Origin: Bacteroidales bacterium
Lineage (GTDB): Bacteria > Bacteroidota > Bacteroidia > Bacteroidales > UBA12481
Direction: 5' to 3'
NCBI GenBank assembly: GCA_023145515.1
Contig: JAGLDP010000099.1
Coordinates: forward strand, 1 to 48,448
DNA length: 48,448 bases
This document shows positions 43,665 through 48,448 of the stretch, in pieces (position 1 is the stretch's first letter; every line of letters starts with the position of its first letter). A model generated the notes under the pieces. It worked only from the letters and a program-made list of their open reading frames with translations. It did no database searches and had not been told where the DNA came from. Both the position numbers and the translations under genes were made by a program.

Positions 43665-45149
43665 TTACATCCAGGATTTGTTAGAGGTTTCAGCATAATA
43701 AAGTAAGTAATCATACAGTGATTTGGCAACCTTGTCGTCAATAAAGGGAAGCCGGATAAAACCGGATGCATTCCCAATTTTCAGACTTGCTACTCCACGT
43801 TTCTTGTGAAAGATGCTTTGGCTGAATTGTAGGTGCTGAACTTTATGAAATTCCATCTGTTTGAATTTATGAGAAATAGCCCCCGAGGAAACGCGAATCT
43901 GGTGATTGTCTATTTGAAAATGACTTTTTCTCTGCTTGAGCTGGCAATAAAAACCCATCAGCACTATCCATAATAATGCAGGGATAATATATGTCCATTC
44001 AAAGAAAAATGCCGGTGAGATTAATCCTGCCGGTATCCAGCCCAGAAAAAGCCAGTTCCTTTTGAAATATACCTTTGATGAATGGATGACCTGCTGATCT
44101 TTCAATTCATCCGATCCAAAAAGGTCATTTTTCATCAGTTCGATGTGTTTACTCAAACATCCTGGTATTTCTATTAATTGAGCTGCAGGGGTTAGATCAC
44201 TGGTAGCTTGCCGGATATTGACCCGGTAAATACCAAATAGTTTTTTCAGAGGACCGGTCTCCCAGTCCAATTGCTGAATCTTATGAAATGGTACCAATAA
44301 GTTTCTCTTGTTGAGCAGACCAGAAACAATCCGATATGTTTGTTTCATCTTCAAAAACCTGAGATCGTAAAACAATACCAGTGTTCGGATCATAGAATAA
44401 AGGAAGGCAATCAGAAGGAAAACCAGAACTAACAGTCCGAAAAACATCCAACTGGATTCGCCAAGAAACTGTAAAATTTCATAAGAATACTCTTTGGCTC
44501 TTTCTTCGAAGTATTCTTCAAGCTTATTAAAAAACTGTAGGCCTAAAAGTAAAAGAATTACCATCGTTCGGAAATGATTCTGACTTATCCCGATTTTTAA
44601 AAGATCCCGGTTGGACAATCTCAGGATCTGGACTTCCCCTGAAACGGATTCTTCCTCATTGATCCCATCAGTAGTTTGTTCAATTTCAAGTTGTGAACTT
44701 AATTCCCTGGCTAACTGAACTGCGAGAGTTTTGGAGAGTGCATGTATCTTTAATTCCTTTCGAGCAGTGCCAGCAGTATCGATCTCTAAGCTCATAACAC
44801 CCAGAAATTGTTGCAGCACAGACTGGCTGGTTTTTACATTCTGAATCCGATTCAAAGGAATGGTCAGAATTTTCTTGTTCAGGTAGCCTTTTTTAAGAAT
44901 GAACTGTTGATTTTTAATATGAAATCGGTAATTCCTGAAGTATAGAATAGCATGAATTAAAGTGAGTAAAATGCCAGCAAGGAGAATCACTCCAATAATC
45001 AATAATTTGTCGTGAGAACCTTTCTTGAGAAGAACAGGAACAATTACCGGCCAAAAGGTTTTAATCACCTTCTTCCCCTCCTGAATGAAAATCAGAAAAA
45101 GTCCCTTGACTGACTGTCGCATGGGCTGACTGAAATCAATCTTTGTCAT
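43665..45149 (-). CDS. Membrane protein with bPH_2 domains (YdbT-like)
   Basis: The 494-residue protein has alternating hydrophobic helices and bacterial PH (bPH_2) domains, seen in FRNYRFHIKNQQFILKKGYLNKKILTIPLNRIQNVKTSQS, YRIVSGLLNKRNLLVPFHKIQQLDW and FQIDNHQIRVSSGAISHKFKQMEFHKVQHLQFSQS. Three repeats are visible. This is the B. subtilis YdbT layout; the ydbST pair confers resistance to the antimicrobial peptide class made by amylocyclicin/B. amyloliquefaciens producers, as I recall, but the role here is unknown. It overlaps the upstream gene by 14 bases. Confidence 0.85.
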   Translation of the reverse strand: MTKIDFSQPMRQSVKGLFLIFIQEGKKVIKTFWPVIVPVLLKKGSHDKLLIIGVILLAGILLTLIHAILYFRNYRFHIKNQQFILKKGYLNKKILTIPLNRIQNVKTSQSVLQQFLGVMSLEIDTAGTARKELKIHALSKTLAVQLARELSSQLEIEQTTDGINEEESVSGEVQILRLSNRDLLKIGISQNHFRTMVILLLLGLQFFNKLEEYFEERAKEYSYEILQFLGESSWMFFGLLVLVFLLIAFLYSMIRTLVLFYDLRFLKMKQTYRIVSGLLNKRNLLVPFHKIQQLDWETGPLKKLFGIYRVNIRQATSDLTPAAQLIEIPGCLSKHIELMKNDLFGSDELKDQQVIHSSKVYFKRNWLFLGWIPAGLISPAFFFEWTYIIPALLWIVLMGFYCQLKQRKSHFQIDNHQIRVSSGAISHKFKQMEFHKVQHLQFSQSIFHKKRGVASLKIGNASGFIRLPFIDDKVAKSLYDYLLYYAETSNKSWM

Positions 45150-45666
45150 CGGAGCTGATTTTACCGGTTAGAAATTCACGAATTTGCCTGGCTTTTTCTA
45201 TTGGCAATCCCGGTATGCTGAGATCATCAGAACTTCCTCCTGCAGTGAAAATCTTAATCGTGGCCAGGTTCATTTGTTTGGCAATAACACCCTGAATAAG
45301 TTCTACGTGTTGGATACGGATAAACGGGATGGATGTATGTGTAAAACGGATCAATCCCTGCTTATAGGCGATGTCTTTTTCGCGAATCAGGTATCCACGA
45401 TATGGGAATGACAGTTGGGAAATAATAAAGGAATAGGCAAGAGAAATCAGCATAAATCCGCCAATTATCCAATAGGCAAACACTGGGAATTTATCTTTTA
45501 CAAGTAAGCCAAATCCTAAGCCTGAAAGAAGCATGATCACGCTTGTAATAGTTAAACGAATATAGATAAGTTTCAGGTATTTAGGGTCGAGAGGGTTGAA
45601 GTCAGCAGCCTCTAGTGTTGGGAGGTTTTCAGGGGGGATTATTGAGTTGGAGAAGTCATTAGTCAT
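45136..45666 (-). CDS. bPH_2 membrane protein (YdbS-like)
   Basis: The 176-residue protein has two helices (about 35-85) followed by one bPH_2 domain: YRGYLIREKDIAYKQGLIRFTHTSIPFIRIQHVELIQGVI and LATIKIFTAGGSSDDLSIPGLP. This is the YdbS layout and it pairs with the YdbT-like gene, which it overlaps by 14 bases. The start lies within the tail of the heptamer tract and overlaps the end of the kinase-PLP fusion gene by 8 bases. Confidence 0.87.
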   Translation of the reverse strand: MTNDFSNSIIPPENLPTLEAADFNPLDPKYLKLIYIRLTITSVIMLLSGLGFGLLVKDKFPVFAYWIIGGFMLISLAYSFIISQLSFPYRGYLIREKDIAYKQGLIRFTHTSIPFIRIQHVELIQGVIAKQMNLATIKIFTAGGSSDDLSIPGLPIEKARQIREFLTGKISSDDKD

Positions 45667-47917
45667 TCGTTATTCGTCTTTCGTTATTCGTCTTTCGGAA
45701 TTCTGTAAGTAACTCCTTTGCGTTTTCCATTGAAAAGCACATTGGTGGCTTAAATTTAATCACATTTTCATATGGTCCATCAATACTTAGAAGAAAACCT
45801 TTTTCTTTCATGCTATTTACAATATATGAAGCTGTTTTAGGGTCAGGCTCTTTAGTCTCTAAGTCTTTAACAAATTCAATCCCAAGAAAAAGACCAGAAC
45901 CGCGAACCTCCAGAATTAAGGACTTTATCTCAGAAAGAAGAAACTCCCCAACCTTCCTGGCATGCTCTTGGAGTCCTTCATCTTCAATAACCTCAAGAAC
46001 GGCCATGGCGATTTCGCAACTAACCGGATTTCCACCAAACGAACTGAAGAATTCCATTCCTGTTTCAAAGCTTTTGGCAATCTCATCTGAACAAACAATC
46101 GCCCCCATCGGGTGACCATTAGCAATTGGTTTACCCAGAATTACAATGTCAGGAACCACATCATACAGTTCAAACCCCCAAAAGTGAGTGCCAACCCGGG
46201 CAAATCCATTCTGAACCTCATCTGCAATATAAATGCCACCCTGCTCTCGAATCCAATTTACGCGCTCTTGCATTAAAGCTTTATCCAAAACAACTTGTCC
46301 GGCACATCCGGGAATCGACTCCGCAATGAAGGCAGCGAAGGATCGGTGATTCTGTGATTCTGTGATTCCGTGATTCTGTGATTCGGGCTTGAAGTTTAGT
46401 ATGTTAACATGGTCAGTTTTCCCGTCCCCTCCCTTGCGATCAAACTTGTATGGGCTTAATTCAATTGCTGAGCTAATATTCCCATGATAAGCATGATCAA
46501 GAACCTGAAAGTTTTTTCGTTTTGTGTGCTTTTTGGCCAGACGGATGGCCAGATCAGTAGCTGCTGAACCGGAATTGACAAAAAATACTTTTGAAAGAGA
46601 ATCAGGGAATTTTGCCAGAAGTTTTTCAGCATATTCATTCAGGCTATCGTAAATATACCTGGTGTTAGTGTTCAGACTGGCCATTTGCTTTTGACCTGCC
46701 TCAACCACTTTAGGATGACAGTGACCCACATGAGGAATATTGTTTACGCAATCCAGATATGTCTTTCCATCTGATCCATACATATATTGAAGGGCAGAGC
46801 CAATCATCTCGATAGGCTCACTATAGCTTAATGAAAGACTCTCAGAGATAAATTGCTCTCGTTTTACAATCTTACTGGCAATTTCATCTGAGTAACCTGT
46901 TTTATCTGTGCTGATGGCGATACCACAGGCATTCACTAACTCTCTCTCGAATCTTAAAGGATTTATCCTGATCCAGGCCCTTAATAATTTTTGTGCCGGC
47001 TTTGCACTGATCTGATGGTACTCACTTTCTGGTTGTTCGTGGCTCTTTCTTGCAGCCTGAATTATTATGGTAGAGAGACGGGCAGCAATCAAATAGTAAA
47101 GCGATGAAATTTCTAGTTGGGATAAAGGATGGCCATTGTGATATCCACTAACAAACTTTTCTGCAAATTTGATCAGATCTTTCTCTGAATTCAGTGAATA
47201 AGCAAGGGCAATAGCAATTTCATGCACCCGGGCCGAATAAACCATATCCCCAAAATCAATCAAACCTTTGATAGTAAAAGAACCTTTGTCTTTTGCCTTT
47301 TGCCCTTCTACCAACACATTCCACTCATTTGCATCACCATGAATCAATCCTTTGGGCAAGAGATGGTAAACAGAGGCTACTTCTTCTCGATGCCTCATGA
47401 AGAAAAACAGTACCAGCCTTTTAAGCTCAGAATCAGAAACATAATCAGTCAATGGCTTCAACTCCTGAAAACGTGCCAGGTCCCATTCATGACTATGACA
47501 TTTTAGAATAGGGTTTGTCAATGGTTCCAGTTCTTTGTCGAGCTTACCCAACATGTTTCCGAAATTGCTAAAAAAGGCCTCATCCGGATTAACTTCTCCC
47601 AGGAAGTCACCATCAATAAACGAAAGAACACGCAAAGGACGTAAGACTCCGGAGATAGTAATATCAACATGATAATCTCCGCTTTTTGTTTGTATAGGTT
47701 TGGGGACCAGGTTTTCGGGTAAATCAAGCAGAACCTTATTTTGGGATAATGCAAAGTCCCTCTCATCCGGATTCATAGTGATTTTCACAACAAACTTTTT
47801 CCCATCCGTAGTATCCAAACGATAGTTTATATCCTCGTAAGCAACCATTTTTGTGAGATGACCGCTCAGACCATATTCGCTGTTAAGGATATCAATGATA
47901 TTTTGCTTGGGCTTCAT
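45659..47917 (-). CDS. Fused aminoglycoside-phosphotransferase-fold kinase and class III PLP enzyme (AGXT2L-like)
   Basis: The 752-residue protein has an N-terminal APH-type kinase (about 1-330): VVKITMN (K45 region), LIHGDANEWNVLV (H193, D195) and IDFGDMVYSARVHE (D221, D224). A class III PLP domain follows (about 360-745): NNIPHVGHCHPKVVEAGQ, FFVNSGSAATDLAIRLA, DHAYHGN, ADEVQNGF (D566) and LGKPIANGHPMGA with the PLP lysine K596. The PLP half resembles AGXT2L1/AGXT2L2, which eliminate phosphate from phosphoethanolamine or phosphohydroxylysine; HYKK is an APH-fold hydroxylysine kinase. One chain may therefore phosphorylate and then eliminate. Residues 511-525 come from an in-frame octamer repeat insert, and the last residues are encoded by the heptamer tract. 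Confidence 0.87.
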   Translation of the reverse strand: MKPKQNIIDILNSEYGLSGHLTKMVAYEDINYRLDTTDGKKFVVKITMNPDERDFALSQNKVLLDLPENLVPKPIQTKSGDYHVDITISGVLRPLRVLSFIDGDFLGEVNPDEAFFSNFGNMLGKLDKELEPLTNPILKCHSHEWDLARFQELKPLTDYVSDSELKRLVLFFFMRHREEVASVYHLLPKGLIHGDANEWNVLVEGQKAKDKGSFTIKGLIDFGDMVYSARVHEIAIALAYSLNSEKDLIKFAEKFVSGYHNGHPLSQLEISSLYYLIAARLSTIIIQAARKSHEQPESEYHQISAKPAQKLLRAWIRINPLRFERELVNACGIAISTDKTGYSDEIASKIVKREQFISESLSLSYSEPIEMIGSALQYMYGSDGKTYLDCVNNIPHVGHCHPKVVEAGQKQMASLNTNTRYIYDSLNEYAEKLLAKFPDSLSKVFFVNSGSAATDLAIRLAKKHTKRKNFQVLDHAYHGNISSAIELSPYKFDRKGGDGKTDHVNILNFKPESQNHGITESQNHRSFAAFIAESIPGCAGQVVLDKALMQERVNWIREQGGIYIADEVQNGFARVGTHFWGFELYDVVPDIVILGKPIANGHPMGAIVCSDEIAKSFETGMEFFSSFGGNPVSCEIAMAVLEVIEDEGLQEHARKVGEFLLSEIKSLILEVRGSGLFLGIEFVKDLETKEPDPKTASYIVNSMKEKGFLLSIDGPYENVIKFKPPMCFSMENAKELLTEFRKTNNERRITND
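45664..45697. repeat. Heptamer/14-mer repeat covering the end of the kinase-PLP gene
   Basis: Two perfect tandem copies of GTTATTCGTCTTTC (45669-45682, 45683-45696) with a related CATTCGT before. On the minus strand the words are GACGAAT and AACGAAA in 7-base phase. The tract encodes the gene's last residues (RKTNNERRITND). Confidence 0.8.
46347..46384. repeat. Octamer repeat inside the kinase-PLP coding region
   Basis: Units TGATTCTG, TGATTCTG, TGATTCCG, TGATTCTG and a partial TGATTC, in 8-base phase. It encodes ESQNHGITESQNHR in a loop before AAFIAES of the PLP domain. Eight is not a multiple of three, so a change in copy number would shift the frame. Confidence 0.85.
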
Positions 47918-48028
47918 GTATTGAATTTTCAGGGTTGAAGTTAATTAATACACGATTATTCCCTACATTTATCTCTAACTTTTCCCGATTTGCACACAAT
48001 ACAATTAGCAAGTAATAGAAGTTGAAAG

Positions 48029-48448
48029 ATGGGCCTAAATTTAAAAAGGAGAAAAAGGCGGGACTTAAAAGTACAAGGTAAAACAGACTCTTTTGTCTGG
48101 TATACCTGTAAAAACTGCAATTATTATTTTGAGGGCAATTTCTGTCCTTCTTGCGGGCAGTCAGTAAAGGAAGTGCAAAAACCTATTGGCCATTTCTTCG
48201 CAGATATGTTTGGCTCTATGTTTGCACTTGACATGAGAGCAGTTAGATCAATACCAGACTTGTTATTTAAACCCGGCAAATTATCAGCTGAATATATTGA
48301 AGGTAAGAGAATTAGGCATGTGGCTCCTTTTCGATTATATCTTTTTGCCTCTATTATTTTCTTTTTCATAATTGGATGGCAAACAAAAAACAAGATCGAT
48401 ATTGCATTATATAATAATGTGGCTATTACCTTGGAAAACCTAAAAGAT
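48029..48448 (+). CDS. DUF3667 membrane protein, truncated by the window edge
   Basis: A frame from the ATG at 48029 (MGLNLKRRKRRDLKVQGK) runs 140 codons to the edge without a stop. It has a zinc-ribbon CKNCNYYFEGNFCPSCGQ and, after PIGHFFADMF, a segment DMRAVRSIPDLLFKPGKLSAEYIEGKRIRHVAPFRLYLFASIIFFFII entering the first membrane helix. This is the DUF3667 pattern of Bacteroidota. Function unknown. It is divergent from the kinase-PLP gene across 111 bases, where no clear promoter was seen (a TAACTTTT box is a near match). Confidence 0.85.
   Translation, partial: MGLNLKRRKRRDLKVQGKTDSFVWYTCKNCNYYFEGNFCPSCGQSVKEVQKPIGHFFADMFGSMFALDMRAVRSIPDLLFKPGKLSAEYIEGKRIRHVAPFRLYLFASIIFFFIIGWQTKNKIDIALYNNVAITLENLKD

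Overview
The window is a compact, moderately AT-rich chromosomal segment from a member of the Bacteroidota, probably a marine or polysaccharide-degrading lineage. The evidence is a TonB-dependent receptor with an N-terminal carboxypeptidase-regulatory-like domain paired with a DUF4249 lipoprotein, many secreted lipoproteins, three sulfatases, DUF1080 and DUF3667 proteins, a DUF4143 ATPase, and several promoters matching the Bacteroidota -7 element TAnnTTTG. No rRNA, tRNA, CRISPR array, insertion sequence or prophage was recognised, and no stretch over about 300 bases lacks a gene.

Layout. 1-6.6 kb: a truncated SAM methyltransferase, a SpoU-type RNA methyltransferase, an AlkD-like protein, a secreted six-hairpin glycosidase-like protein, a PAS-PAS histidine kinase, a thioredoxin-type arsenate reductase and a CrcB/Fluc fluoride channel. 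6.7-14.4 kb: two tandem secreted M14 peptidases with DxDxDG loops inside the catalytic domain, a DUF1080 lipoprotein, a YhhN membrane protein, an AAA ATPase behind a palindromic promoter, and an SDR. 14.4-25 kb: an ABC-F ATPase, a thioredoxin lipoprotein, a sulfatase, a BASS-type transporter, asparagine synthetase flanked by heptamer repeats, and a phosphodiester glycosidase. 22.7-28.8 kb: the TonB receptor/DUF4249 pair, a three-gene hipBST-like toxin-antitoxin operon and a lone periplasmic-binding lipoprotein. 28.9-37.9 kb: a quinone-oxidoreductase-like MDR enzyme, a GH43/117-like propeller lipoprotein, a long lysine-2,3-aminomutase-like radical SAM enzyme behind two overlapping sulfatase genes, a YbjQ pair and a LysE exporter. 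37.9-48.4 kb: a DUF4143 ATPase with direct repeats around its promoter, a rhodanese-EgtD fusion, a SUI1/YciH factor, an internally deleted aminotransferase remnant, an FLVCR-like MFS transporter, a YdbS/YdbT-like PH-domain pair, a kinase plus class III PLP fusion, and a truncated DUF3667 protein.

The strongest candidate for an undescribed system is the 749-residue protein at 39278-41527. It joins an EanB-like triple-rhodanese sulfurtransferase, with its catalytic loop intact, to an EgtD/EanA-like histidine methyltransferase. By homology one chain could make hercynine and then ergothioneine without oxygen. Second is the 752-residue kinase-phospholyase fusion at 45659-47917, which resembles a fused form of the separate kinase and AGXT2L-type phospholyase steps of hydroxylysine or ethanolamine breakdown. 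Other notable signals are operator-like repeats at three promoters (two ATPase genes and hipB), heptamer and octamer tandem repeats at gene edges and inside one gene, and an aminotransferase gene reduced to its two ends. All functional statements come from reading the sequence and remembered family knowledge; no search was run.
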